The notes under the pieces: model-generated | Databases searched by the model: none | Told to the model about the DNA's origin: nothing | The model's input: the letters and a program-made list of their open reading frames with translations, nothing else | Position numbers and translations under genes: made by a program | Assembly: GCF_013410065.1 (NCBI RefSeq) | Contig: NZ_JACCCW010000002.1 | Span: 558,001-622,000 of the forward strand | Origin: Granulicella arctica | Lineage (GTDB): Bacteria > Acidobacteriota > Terriglobia > Terriglobales > Acidobacteriaceae | Reading direction: 5' to 3' | DNA length: 64,000 nt | In this document: positions 1 to 7,927 of the stretch, piece by piece | How the letters are laid out: each line of letters starts with the position of its first letter | How positions within the stretch are numbered: the first letter of the stretch is position 1

Positions 1-157
1 CGCTACAGTAGATCTTGTCGAAGATTACAGGTGTGAGACGCGCGATCAAATCGCGTAATTGGCTTTCCCCGGATGCGTTGATGGGCGGATCGGAGTGTCC
101 ACAAAACTTGCCCGCCATATCTGTCTGTGCGTGACGTATGAAAAGGAGGTCACTCAT
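1..157 (-). CDS. cobC: Histidine phosphatase family protein, probable alpha-ribazole phosphatase (partial)
   Basis: The minus strand is open from an ATG at 157 to the left edge of the window, so only about the first 52 residues are present. They carry the phosphohistidine motif of the phosphoglycerate-mutase-like superfamily (FIRHAQT), followed by GHSDPPINASGE, the usual early region of alpha-ribazole phosphatases. The start overlaps the cobS stop by 4 nt (ATGA), and AAAAGGAGG-like bases lie just inside the gene end. The inferred role is dephosphorylation of alpha-ribazole phosphate during nucleotide-loop assembly, fitting its place after cobT and cobS. Position supports the specific name; the fragment alone would only give the superfamily. 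Confidence 0.75.
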   Translation of the reverse strand, partial: MSDLLFIRHAQTDMAGKFCGHSDPPINASGESQLRDLIARLTPVIFDKIYCS

Positions 158-933
158 GAAATCCATGCTCCACAAAGGTAGACAGCTATTTCAGCGAGCT
201 GATTGGTTGCGCCAAAGCAATCACCAGTGATTCCCAGGATGCGTTGTCTATAGTACAGGCCAGTCAGCAGTGTAAGTGAAATTGTGATTAGGATAGGGAA
301 GATCGCGTGAGTTCCGAGCAAGAAAGCTGAGACGGCGAAGCTGAAGATGGTTCCACCAATGAGAGTGCCAGTTGAGGTGAGTCGAGCGATCCGCGCACCC
401 TGGCCATCGATTTTCTGTGCGTCTTGAGCACGCGCCGAGGGCAGGTAGTAACTGAGGGGGAGCGACGTCCAGCGGGACAACATGTGGGCTACGATGAGAT
501 ACTGCGCAACCTGCGCTGTAGGTAGAGATGAGATAAGCACCAAGCGGCCGAGGAGACTGAGGATGAGTGCCGTCCCTCCGTAACTTCCGATGCGGCTGTC
601 GCGCAAGATGAGAAGAATCTGTTCGCGGCTAGTCCCGCCTCCGAAGCCGTCGGCAGCGTCGGCCAGACCGTCTTCATGCAGACAGCCTGTTACCAGTACG
701 AGGTAGAGAAGAACGAGGGAAGCTGTTACCAGTCTTGGGAGATGAGGAGCGAGCAGGAGATGTAACAGTGCCGCACTTCCACCGACAACTATGCCCGCGA
801 GAGGAAAGAACTTGACCGCCCTCGAAAGAGAGCCGTCTTCATACGGTTGCGGGGGCACAGGAATACGAGTAAGGAACTGCACCGCCGAGAGAAACTCGGA
901 CCACATTTTTGGAGGGCGGTCTGCGAAACTCAT
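154..933 (-). CDS. cobS: Adenosylcobinamide-GDP ribazoletransferase (cobalamin synthase)
   Basis: This 259-residue polytopic membrane protein joins adenosylcobinamide-GDP with alpha-ribazole to make adenosylcobalamin (phosphate). The CobS signature HEDGLADAADGFGGG lies near residues 86-100, with conserved acidic metal-binding residues, and SREQILLILRDSRIGSYG follows it as in known CobS. Several hydrophobic helices cover the rest. Its start overlaps the cobT stop by 4 nt and its stop overlaps the cobC start by 4 nt, so it is translated as part of the cobalamin operon. Length is typical of the family. Confidence 0.95.
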   Translation of the reverse strand: MSFADRPPKMWSEFLSAVQFLTRIPVPPQPYEDGSLSRAVKFFPLAGIVVGGSAALLHLLLAPHLPRLVTASLVLLYLVLVTGCLHEDGLADAADGFGGGTSREQILLILRDSRIGSYGGTALILSLLGRLVLISSLPTAQVAQYLIVAHMLSRWTSLPLSYYLPSARAQDAQKIDGQGARIARLTSTGTLIGGTIFSFAVSAFLLGTHAIFPILITISLTLLTGLYYRQRILGITGDCFGATNQLAEIAVYLCGAWIS

Positions 934-2012
934 CGCGATGCTCCGCTCACGCCTGCCGAGGTAAATGTCGCCATCTGCGTGTAGAGAGCGATAGCCGATT
1001 CAAGAATTGGCATTGCTAACACAGCACCAGTGCCTTCACCCAAACGCATATTGAGCATTAAAACTGGGACCAAATTCAAGTGATCAAGCAAGAGCTTGTG
1101 ACCAGGCTCTTCGGATTGATGACCGGCGATAAGATAGCCCTGCACAGTCGGGGCAATTGCAACGGCAAGCGCAGCGGCTGCGGTAGAGATAAAGCCATCC
1201 GCGACGATAACTAGTTGATGATTAGCAGCGGTAAGAATCATGCCAACCATCGCGGCAATCTCAAGTCCACCGACACAGCGAAGGATCTCCAGTGCGGATG
1301 AGTTTGCAGAGGAAGCAGTAAAGTGCTTGCTAACGATGGCCTGCACGATGCTGACTTTCCTGGCATGGGCCTCAACGCCCATGCCTGTACCATGGCCTGT
1401 GGCCTGTGTTGCTGTAGCACCAATGAGAGCGCATGTGATCGCGCTGGCGGAGGTCGTGTTACCAATCCCCATCTCGCCGATTGCGATCATCGTCTGTCCC
1501 GCCGCAGAGGCGTCGTCTGCAATAGCTGCTCCGACTGCAAGGGCTTGCGCTAGTTGTTCATCCGTCATAGCAGCCTCATGAAGCATGTTCTGAGTGCCCT
1601 TGGAAACCTTGTGATGAAGCAGACTAGAGAGATTGTGGAAGTCCGCGTCGACACCTACGTCGACCACGCGAAGTTCTACGTCATGGAGACGTGCCAGCAC
1701 GTTGATGGCTGCTCCCTGTGCCAGGAAGTTCAAGACCATTTGATGAGTGACTTCGCGTGGATAGGCGCTTACGCCCTCCGCTGTAATACCGTGGTCTGCG
1801 GCGAAGACGTAGGCACCTTTGTTGACCTTCTCCGTGAACCTTTCTCGGCGGATAGAAACAATTTGGGCCGCAATGTCTTCAAGTCGCCCAAGACTGCCAA
1901 GAGGCTTAGTGAGAGTGTCGAGATGCGCTCGTGCACGTTGCCGCCAGACTTCGCTAGGGGGCTCGATGGTGCACGGGATATAAGCAACGGGACGCGTTCT
2001 CTGGAAACTCAT
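930..2012 (-). CDS. cobT: Nicotinate-nucleotide--dimethylbenzimidazole phosphoribosyltransferase
   Basis: CobT activates the lower ligand by transferring phosphoribose from nicotinate mononucleotide to dimethylbenzimidazole. The protein has 360 residues with the characteristic GEMGIGNTTSASA and GHGTG segments, and the C-terminal LGEGTGA containing the catalytic glutamate. An upstream in-frame extension to 2069 exists, but the ATG at 2012 has GGAG eight bases ahead and aligns with family starts (MSFQRTRP...). That ATG overlaps the stop of the upstream small ORF by 4 nt, and the gene's stop overlaps cobS. Confidence 0.95.
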   Translation of the reverse strand: MSFQRTRPVAYIPCTIEPPSEVWRQRARAHLDTLTKPLGSLGRLEDIAAQIVSIRRERFTEKVNKGAYVFAADHGITAEGVSAYPREVTHQMVLNFLAQGAAINVLARLHDVELRVVDVGVDADFHNLSSLLHHKVSKGTQNMLHEAAMTDEQLAQALAVGAAIADDASAAGQTMIAIGEMGIGNTTSASAITCALIGATATQATGHGTGMGVEAHARKVSIVQAIVSKHFTASSANSSALEILRCVGGLEIAAMVGMILTAANHQLVIVADGFISTAAAALAVAIAPTVQGYLIAGHQSEEPGHKLLLDHLNLVPVLMLNMRLGEGTGAVLAMPILESAIALYTQMATFTSAGVSGASR

Positions 2013-2482
2013 ATCGTCTCCTGCACGAAGGGCTGTTGTATCAAAAGCGGGTTGCTCCCGGGAGCACAACGAAGAGCCTTTGAGAGATTGTTCGGAGTGA
2101 GAAATGCTGAAGGCGTTTCACAGACGAAAGAGCGACCCGGTCCAGGCAGATGTATTGTAGAGAAGTTTCCATGAACCAGATGAAGATCATGGATGGCTGC
2201 CGGGATGGCAATATCTTCGCTTCGCAAGCGGTGCAGCAGCTCGATGCGTGGAAGCCGATTTAAGAAGGTGGCGATCATTGCAGCAAGGGATAAATGGATT
2301 GCGCCAAGCGATACCAATATAAGAATTGGCGCAATCAAGGTAATGATCAATAGGAAGGCAATTGTCACGAAACCAGATCCGAAGGCTGCTGCCGAGTATT
2401 CGGACGTGACTTCTTTTCGCCTCCGTCCGACAGGGACGGAGGCCATACGAGCTGCCGTGATTTTTCCTAATTCAGCTTCCAA
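2009..2482 (-). CDS. Uncharacterised small membrane protein between btuB and cobT
   Basis: I do not recognise this 157-residue ORF. It starts at a TTG (2482) preceded by GGAG at good spacing, overlapping the end of btuB by 16 nt, and ends with a TGA that overlaps the cobT ATG (ATGA). It therefore fills the whole btuB-cobT gap exactly, as expected of an operon member. A basic N-terminus is followed by a long hydrophobic stretch near residues 33-75, enough for one or two membrane helices. The C-terminal half is polar and shows no motif I know. A later ATG at 2446 is an alternative start. The ORF could be a real transport or assembly accessory, or a decaying relic. Confidence 0.5.
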   Translation of the reverse strand: MEAELGKITAARMASVPVGRRRKEVTSEYSAAAFGSGFVTIAFLLIITLIAPILILVSLGAIHLSLAAMIATFLNRLPRIELLHRLRSEDIAIPAAIHDLHLVHGNFSTIHLPGPGRSFVCETPSAFLTPNNLSKALRCAPGSNPLLIQQPFVQETI

Positions 2483-4980
2483 GACTCTCCACCAAAGCTA
2501 AGCTTAATACCGGAACGGAAGCTAAGTGGAAGCGCTGGAAAGCCGAACGCCTCGAAGTAGTGCTCGCTGAGCAGATTCTGGACGTTGGTGTAGACGTTGA
2601 TTCGTGGTGTGATCTCATAGCCGCCGCCGAGTTCGATTCGCTGATACGAGCCGAGCAGATTACGATTTGGCAACAGGAGACTGTTGCCAAAGTTCGAATC
2701 AGTGAGGAAGTCGCTGTCATCGCGCCGACTTACAAAGGAGCCGGTAAGAGACGCGTAGAGCCTCGAGTGAGTGTAGTTGAGGCCGAAGTAACCGGTATGC
2801 GGAGCTATGCGGAAAGGACGCGCTCCCACAAGCGGCGAGAAGGCGCCTATCTGGATGGTGCTGAAATTCGATGCGGTGTTGTAGGTCGGAAAAAGATTGT
2901 CGCTCGAAAATGAACGTTGCACGACGGCGTCAGTGTAGGTATAACCGCAGCGAGCGAATATACGACTGCTAAGTCGATATTCCGACTCGAACTCCAAGCC
3001 CTGAGCACGAAAAGCGGATGAGTTAAGATATGCGCCACTGCCGCTGAATGCGGGGAGGTTTGCGGCTGGTACGCCAAGTTCCAGAAGACCTTCCTGTGGA
3101 ACATACTCGACGCCATTAGTGAATTCATTGTGGAAGTAGGTGATGCCAATGCGGGCGCGTCCGTAGAGAAGTTGCTGGTCCAGGCCAGCATCGAAGGTTC
3201 GGGAGTTTTCAGCGTCTACGGGTGTGACGTGATATTGGCTGACGAGTTGGCTGCCATTGGGCAACGCGGCGAGGGTTGCGAAAAGGGAATCGGCCTGCTG
3301 GAAGATGCTTGGTTCTTTGATGCCCTTTCCAAAGTTGCCGTGTAGCTTCGTTCCGCTGAAGAAACCGTTCAGGGAAGGGCGGAACAGATAGTAGGCAAGC
3401 GAAGCACGAGGAGTAGCCGCGAAACCGAAGAGTCCGTTATCTTCCAGTCCGGTGCCAAGATTATAGAAAAGACGGTTTTTGACGTTGCCCGAGATCTGAA
3501 TGGTATAGCTGTAGTTGCCACGCTGTATGGAGTTAGGTGTGCTGCCAGAGTATCCGTTCAAGCCGCTTTCATTTTCGTACTTGAAGGCTCCGAGTGCAAG
3601 AAAGCGGGGGCTGAAACGAAAGTCTGTTTGGGCATAGACGAAGTCCCGATTCGTTGTCTCAAGGTAGCTTGACGGCAGCGGTGTACCTGCAAAGTAAAAG
3701 ATTGCTTGGCCGCTAACACCATAACCGTTAGCCCCCGTTATCGTAACCGGTGCGCCGTCGGTATTGCCGAAACCGTCTGGGATGCCGACGGCGCCAAAGT
3801 CGTTAAACTGTCCGTTCTGACGAAGACCGCCATAACGAATCTGATTGTGCCAACTGGGAGTAGACTGGTTGTTCCAGACGGCGTTATAGTAACTGTCTTG
3901 CTCCTTCTGCTGCGCGTCGTCGGGGATGCCGAAGAACGCGATAGCATTGGGCTGGCCGCCAGAGGCTGCTAGATGGCGAACGGTAAAGCGCAGGTCGTTG
4001 GCACTGTTGGGTGTCCAGCCAAAGTTACCTGCGTAGGTGGCGTTATGAAACTGGCTGTTGGGCAGGCTGTTGCGTGTGTCGATGCGAGCGAAGGCGGAGT
4101 AAAAGTCGAACTGGCGGTAGACCGTACCGGCAGTGATTTCATTGCGGTAGGTGCCGAAGTTTCCTGCATCGCCGGAGTAGGTGAGCAGGGGGAGTGGCGT
4201 TGTGCCGCGTGTAGAGCGAAGACTCACGACACCAGCCAGGGCATCAGAACCATACAGAGCACTGTTGGGCTCACGCAATACTTCAATGGAGTCGATGCCA
4301 ACGCTGGCTAGGTTAGCAAACTCAACGCGCCCACCGATTGAGTTTGCAGGCACATCGTCGATCAATACCTTGTTGGCATCCGTGCCGCCGCCACGAATGT
4401 TGAGCCCGGTGGTGCCACCCATCTGTCCGGTCTGCGTAATCTGCAGGCTCGGAACGAGGCGGAGAGGGTCCTGCACATTGGTCATATAGCGATAATTTTC
4501 CGACGAAATAATATTGACGGGAGCGCCTGTTTGCGCTTCTGGTGTTGGGGTGCCGTTGGCTGTCACCGTAACCTGTTGGGTAAGGGTGTGGGTCGCGAGT
4601 GTGACGTCAAGCTCTGCCTCGCCAGAGCCGCCTACATAGATGGCCGGGGTAGTGGTTGTCTCAAAAGAAACAGCGATTACGCGGACGCTATAGCGTTCGG
4701 CCTTGGGAACATCGAAATAGAATGTGCCGTTCGAACTCGTATTCGTACTGGCGACAATCCGGTCGTTCTGTAGCAGATCGACCGAAGCGCTCACGACGAT
4801 AGCACCAAGTGGATCGTGAACCGTCCCATGCAGTGTCTTTTGCATCTGGCCGAATAGAGGTGAAGTCATAGGGCCAACTAAAAGAGAGAAAGCAAGTATT
4901 ACATTTGTGAAGTAGTTAGCTCCAGTAGCACTTATGAAATAGGTGCGTGGAGACGCCGGTCGATTTGCTGCAATACTCAT
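2467..4980 (-). CDS. btuB: TonB-dependent outer-membrane receptor, BtuB-like (vitamin B12 uptake)
   Basis: This is an 837-residue outer-membrane receptor. An N-terminal hydrophobic export signal (roughly residues 22-44, ending near LFGQ) is followed by a carboxypeptidase-regulatory-like beta-sandwich (about 48-140), common in Acidobacteriota receptors. A plug domain comes next, containing LNIRGGGTDANKVLIDDVP and EVLREPNSALYGSDALAGVV, and then a beta-barrel with a C-terminal aromatic-rich strand. Substrate assignment to cobalamins rests on the cobalamin riboswitch directly upstream (about 26 nt before the start) and on flanking cob genes. GAGGGGGA precedes the ATG, so the riboswitch probably hides or frees this ribosome binding site. 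Stop overlaps the following small ORF. Confidence 0.9.
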   Translation of the reverse strand: MSIAANRPASPRTYFISATGANYFTNVILAFSLLVGPMTSPLFGQMQKTLHGTVHDPLGAIVVSASVDLLQNDRIVASTNTSSNGTFYFDVPKAERYSVRVIAVSFETTTTPAIYVGGSGEAELDVTLATHTLTQQVTVTANGTPTPEAQTGAPVNIISSENYRYMTNVQDPLRLVPSLQITQTGQMGGTTGLNIRGGGTDANKVLIDDVPANSIGGRVEFANLASVGIDSIEVLREPNSALYGSDALAGVVSLRSTRGTTPLPLLTYSGDAGNFGTYRNEITAGTVYRQFDFYSAFARIDTRNSLPNSQFHNATYAGNFGWTPNSANDLRFTVRHLAASGGQPNAIAFFGIPDDAQQKEQDSYYNAVWNNQSTPSWHNQIRYGGLRQNGQFNDFGAVGIPDGFGNTDGAPVTITGANGYGVSGQAIFYFAGTPLPSSYLETTNRDFVYAQTDFRFSPRFLALGAFKYENESGLNGYSGSTPNSIQRGNYSYTIQISGNVKNRLFYNLGTGLEDNGLFGFAATPRASLAYYLFRPSLNGFFSGTKLHGNFGKGIKEPSIFQQADSLFATLAALPNGSQLVSQYHVTPVDAENSRTFDAGLDQQLLYGRARIGITYFHNEFTNGVEYVPQEGLLELGVPAANLPAFSGSGAYLNSSAFRAQGLEFESEYRLSSRIFARCGYTYTDAVVQRSFSSDNLFPTYNTASNFSTIQIGAFSPLVGARPFRIAPHTGYFGLNYTHSRLYASLTGSFVSRRDDSDFLTDSNFGNSLLLPNRNLLGSYQRIELGGGYEITPRINVYTNVQNLLSEHYFEAFGFPALPLSFRSGIKLSFGGESWKLN

Positions 4981-5005
4981 ATTCCCCCTCGGGATTGGTT
5001 ACAGC

Positions 5006-5165
5006 TGGGCCGGTCTCCTGGCTTGCGAGTCATCGATTCATGCTGCCTTCCCAGAGTTGTGCTCCAGTGGCGTGACGTTCATGCATGTTTCTCGGCGCTT
5101 ACAGTTACGGGGTAGTGGCGGAGTCTCACCGCGCTTCCCGACACCCTGCTGTTGGTTGCGATTGT
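5006..5165 (-). ncRNA. Cobalamin riboswitch 1 (upstream of btuB)
   Basis: Read on the minus strand, the segment carries the conserved cobalamin-riboswitch blocks in order: a GGGAA core strand, GGTGAGACTCCG, a CCC block followed by ACTGTAAG, and the 3' B12-box-like GCCAGGAGACCGGCC at 5006-5025. The same set occurs in the other two elements in this window. The 3' end lies about 26 nt before the btuB ATG, which favours control of translation initiation. Confidence 0.93.
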
Positions 5166-5195
5166 AAGTTGACTGCAACGAGTCAGCTCAAGGAT
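5165..5195 (-). promoter_or_regulatory. Possible promoter ahead of riboswitch 1
   Basis: On the minus strand TTGAGC and TACAAT are separated by 19 bases just upstream of riboswitch 1. The -10 element is good but the spacing is long. It would allow btuB-cobTSC to be transcribed apart from cobU-cobB. Confidence 0.3.
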
Positions 5196-5216
5196 GAAAT
5201 TGTCTAGTGAGGTCCT

Positions 5217-5629
5217 CTAAGGCATCAATGCGACTGGCGGAAAGTTGACGTGTTTATCGACGTAATTAGCGCGGCGTGATTTAACTGCAGGCAACACACC
5301 TCAACCAGGGGCGATCCTCGAGAAGGCTGGAGCGTGTTGTCGCGCATCATGAGCAGAACCTTCGGTGCACAAGCGATTACTGGCTCCTTGCTGATGGGCG
5401 GCCACTCTTGATTAATATCGGAAGTGATTGAGTGCCTGCCTGCGACATCGATGACGCCTGTGATAAAGGTGCCCTTGCCAAGAGTGATGACGGGATCATA
5501 CGAGACAGGCATATACATGTTGACGACCGGCAGGCATCGCGCCCTTGCAAGCACAGCATCGACGCGATGCTGAAGCTGCGGCGCTTGTGCGATTGCTTTG
5601 TAGAGAAGAAGGAGTGCAGGATGTTTCAT
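5217..5629 (-). pseudogene. Truncated, frameshifted cobalamin-binding protein (BtuF-like) remnant
   Basis: The open frame from ATG 5629 to 5225 encodes 134 residues that match only the later part of BtuF-type periplasmic binding proteins: SYDPVITLGKGTFITGVIDVAG, then a W-P-x-I-S-x-E-x-VIA-x-AP segment. The N-terminal lobe (about 120 residues with the PSITE-type motif) is absent. Near 5290-5320 the homology jumps to another frame, where VLPAVKSRRANYVDKHV and then NFPPVALMP run to a TAG at 5217, the expected C-terminus. It is therefore both N-terminally truncated and frameshifted. Its ATG overlaps the cobB stop by 4 nt. An intact btuF exists at 15796-16785. A sequencing error could explain the frameshift but not the missing N-terminus. 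Confidence 0.75.
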
Positions 5630-7017
5630 GCAGGCACCGTCTGTCGAGCCTTGAGCTTACGTGCCGCCTCAACAAAATGCTGCGCAATGATCGGTGCAGC
5701 GCGGAAATGCAGATGGATGTAGCTCGCGATGACATTCTCGATGCTGTAACCTTCATCTTCCTGTCGGCCTGAGATGGAATATAGGACGCGATAGTTAGTT
5801 GCAATTGTAGGTGCGTTGACAATTCGGGAGTAGTGAAAGCTGTGGCCGCGAATAACGGTGCCGCGCGGACCAAGGAGACAATTCTGCGCTAATTCGACCG
5901 TGACGTAGCCGAATTGGACCAATTTATTTGTCATCTCCATGGTAAAGGGTAAAACGCCAGCCATCGCGTGTGGTTTGCCGTCGGATGTCGCGAGGTGCTG
6001 GGCGAGATAGATCATGCCGCCGCATTCGGCATACACCGGCCTGCGTGAAGCGACGAAATGCCGAATTGATGTATGCATCGATAGATTTGCGCTGAGCTGT
6101 TGCGCATAAAGTTCGGGATAGCCGCCACCCAGATAAAGCGCGTCGAGGTCTGCGGGAAGAGAGGAGTCCAGCATCGGGCTGAATGGAATAATCTCTGCTC
6201 CGTGGTGCCGCAGTAAGTCAAGATTGTCCTCATAGTAGAAGCTGAATGCTCGATCACGAGCTACTCCAACGCGGATAGAAGCTTTGCCTGTCTCAGGACA
6301 TCCTATTGCAGCGGACTTCAGGTGCAGACCGCACTCAAGTCTGAGTAGATGGTCGAGCTTGAGATGACTTTCAGCGAGCGCCGCCAGTGCATCGATCTGC
6401 TTGTTGTTGGCGTCGCAGTCATCGAACTCTTCTGCTGTTCGCAGCCCAAGATGCCGCTCCGAAATAGAGATGGAGGGTTCGCGCGGCAGCCATCCCAATA
6501 TCGGTGTCCTGCATGCGGACAGGATTGCTGTCTCCAGCATCTTGAAATGGGGCTCGCTGGCAACGCGGTTAAGGATGATTCCTGCCAATGGAAGCGTGGC
6601 GTCGAAAAGTTCGAAGCCGAGCACGACGGCTGCAATACTACGCGCACTCTTACCTGCGTCCAGCACAAGCACGACAGGAAGTTGAAGCAGCTTGGCGATC
6701 TCCGCACTGCTACCAGTTTCTGTGGCGCCGTCCTTGCCATCAAACAAACCCATCATGCCTTCTACAACGACCGCCTCCGCATCTTGCGAAGCCTGGTATA
6801 GCACGTCCTTGTTCGCTTCGGCCGAAAGCATCCAGGTATCGAGATTGCGCGAGTTGCGGCCAGCAATGCGGGTGTGGTGATCTGTGTCCAGGAAGTCGGG
6901 ACCGCCCTTGAATGGCTGGACGACCAGTCCCCGGCGCCGCATCGCAGCTAGAATTGCAAGCGTAACTGTTGTCTTGCCTACTCCGCTTGCCGTGCCAGCG
7001 ATGAGTAGCCCCTTCAC
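5626..7017 (-). CDS. cobB: Cobyrinic acid a,c-diamide synthase
   Basis: This 463-residue enzyme amidates the a and c side chains of (hydrogeno)cobyrinic acid using ATP and glutamine. The N-terminal dethiobiotin-synthetase-like domain has the P-loop GTASGVGKTT at residues 7-16 and PFKGGPDFLDTDHH. The C-terminal class I glutamine amidotransferase domain has the nucleophile segment YAECGGMIYLA and LGGGYPELYA, plus a terminal HSFHYS histidine motif. Its start overlaps cobU by 4 nt. Length is normal for the family. The CobB/CbiA naming depends on whether the route is aerobic; the nearby cobN suggests the late-cobalt-insertion style. Confidence 0.95.
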   Translation of the reverse strand: MKGLLIAGTASGVGKTTVTLAILAAMRRRGLVVQPFKGGPDFLDTDHHTRIAGRNSRNLDTWMLSAEANKDVLYQASQDAEAVVVEGMMGLFDGKDGATETGSSAEIAKLLQLPVVLVLDAGKSARSIAAVVLGFELFDATLPLAGIILNRVASEPHFKMLETAILSACRTPILGWLPREPSISISERHLGLRTAEEFDDCDANNKQIDALAALAESHLKLDHLLRLECGLHLKSAAIGCPETGKASIRVGVARDRAFSFYYEDNLDLLRHHGAEIIPFSPMLDSSLPADLDALYLGGGYPELYAQQLSANLSMHTSIRHFVASRRPVYAECGGMIYLAQHLATSDGKPHAMAGVLPFTMEMTNKLVQFGYVTVELAQNCLLGPRGTVIRGHSFHYSRIVNAPTIATNYRVLYSISGRQEDEGYSIENVIASYIHLHFRAAPIIAQHFVEAARKLKARQTVPA

Positions 7018-7577
7018 TGTTGGGCCTCCTCGGGAACTGTGCCTTTGAGGGGAAAGGGAAGTCCTGCAACCATCAAGAGCACCGTGTCTGCTACCGAAGC
7101 AATGCGCTGATTAACCTCGCCGACAAGGTCTCGGAAACGTCGTCCGAGTTCATAGGCAGGAACAACACCACTACCAACCTCGTTGGACACAAGCACAACC
7201 GAACACGGAGCAGAGCTAAGTGCAAGACAGAGCTGATCTATTTGCTCCTGCAAGCGCAAGGCATCATTGCCATGGGCTTCGAGAAGGTTCGCTGCGAACA
7301 GTGTGAGGCAATCAATCAAAAGAACATCGCAGTTGTCGCCCACTGTTTGGATGACCTGGGCCAGATGGAGCGGTTCCTCAATCGTCGCCCAGGTCTTGGG
7401 CCGTTCGGCGCGATGCCTGTCTATTTTGGCGCACATCTCCGCATCAGCGCGGCGCTCCGCCGTTGCAACGAAGGTAACGCGACTTGCGCGCTCAGCAATC
7501 CGTTGCGCGAATCTGCTTTTGCCGCTGCGAACGCCGCCGAGCACCAGAGTTACGGAAAAAGGTTGACGCTGCTTCAT
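7014..7577 (-). CDS. cobU: Bifunctional adenosylcobinamide kinase / adenosylcobinamide-phosphate guanylyltransferase
   Basis: CobU phosphorylates adenosylcobinamide and then transfers GMP to it. The 187-residue protein has the P-loop GGVRSGKSRFA near its start, the DCLTLFAANLL segment and VVLVSNEVGSGVVP, all family hallmarks. The ATG at 7577 is chosen over the longer frame (to 7655) because AAGGAG lies seven bases upstream and the P-loop then falls near residue 13, as usual. A leader of about 143 nt separates it from riboswitch 2. It contains a CCACGG/CCGTGG inverted repeat at 7645-7670 that could take part in expression control. The stop overlaps cobB by 4 nt. Confidence 0.95.
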   Translation of the reverse strand: MKQRQPFSVTLVLGGVRSGKSRFAQRIAERASRVTFVATAERRADAEMCAKIDRHRAERPKTWATIEEPLHLAQVIQTVGDNCDVLLIDCLTLFAANLLEAHGNDALRLQEQIDQLCLALSSAPCSVVLVSNEVGSGVVPAYELGRRFRDLVGEVNQRIASVADTVLLMVAGLPFPLKGTVPEEAQQ

Positions 7578-7719
7578 GCATCGCTCCTTGCACCCGGAGT
7601 TGTAAATCACCGGATGCTGAGCGGGAATAGTAAGGAGGCAGCTGCCACGGTGCACTTGGAAAGCCCGTGGATTTGCTCTTCAACTCTCCCAGCGAAGTTG
7701 AATTAAGCCCGATCATCAT

Positions 7720-7868
7720 CTGGCCGGTCTCCTGACTTGCGCTTCATTGAACTTGGGCGGCCTTCCCAGGATTTTCATCCCAGTGACCCTTACGTGCCAA
7801 GCTCTCAACGCTTACAGTTACGGGGTAGTGACGGATTTACACCGTCTTCCCGAACACCAGATAATCGA
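7720..7868 (-). ncRNA. Cobalamin riboswitch 2 (upstream of cobU)
   Basis: The minus strand shows the cobalamin-riboswitch blocks: a GGGAA core strand, GACGGTGTAAATCCG, CACTACCCCGTAACTGTAAG, a CTGGGAAGGCC strand and the 3' GTCAGGAGACCGGCC box at 7721-7735. It lies between the chelatase gene and cobU, with a promoter-like sequence immediately upstream. Because the cobU start is 143 nt away, control may be by transcription termination rather than by direct occlusion of the ribosome binding site. Confidence 0.93.
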
Positions 7869-7898
7869 GTTATACCGCCGAGAGAGTACGCGGGTCAA
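7869..7898 (-). promoter_or_regulatory. Sigma70-like promoter for riboswitch 2 / cobU-cobB
   Basis: On the minus strand TTGACC (7893-7898) and TATAAC (7869-7874) are 18 bases apart, immediately upstream of riboswitch 2. This suggests that cobU onward can be transcribed separately from cobN and the chelatase gene. Confidence 0.5.
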
Positions 7899-7910
7899 CC
7901 GAGTACTCTC
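7882..7910. repeat. 8-bp perfect inverted repeat overlapping the cobU promoter -35
   Basis: GAGAGTAC (7882-7889) and GTACTCTC (7903-7910) flank a 13-base spacer that holds the -35 hexamer. It lies just after the chelatase stop codon. It could be an operator or an RNA hairpin closing the upstream transcript; there is no T-run to make it a classical terminator. Confidence 0.5.
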
Positions 7911-7927
7911 ACCGATAGTTGATAAGT

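Noticed and set aside
1554..2174. 206-codon plus-strand frame opposite cobT and the small membrane ORF
   Set aside because: It mirrors a strongly conserved minus-strand enzyme, has no motif and no operon context.
7492..7719. 75-codon frame in the leader between riboswitch 2 and cobU
   Set aside because: It begins ATGATG but has no good ribosome site, runs out of frame into cobU and shows no recognisable motif; the leader is better explained as regulatory RNA.
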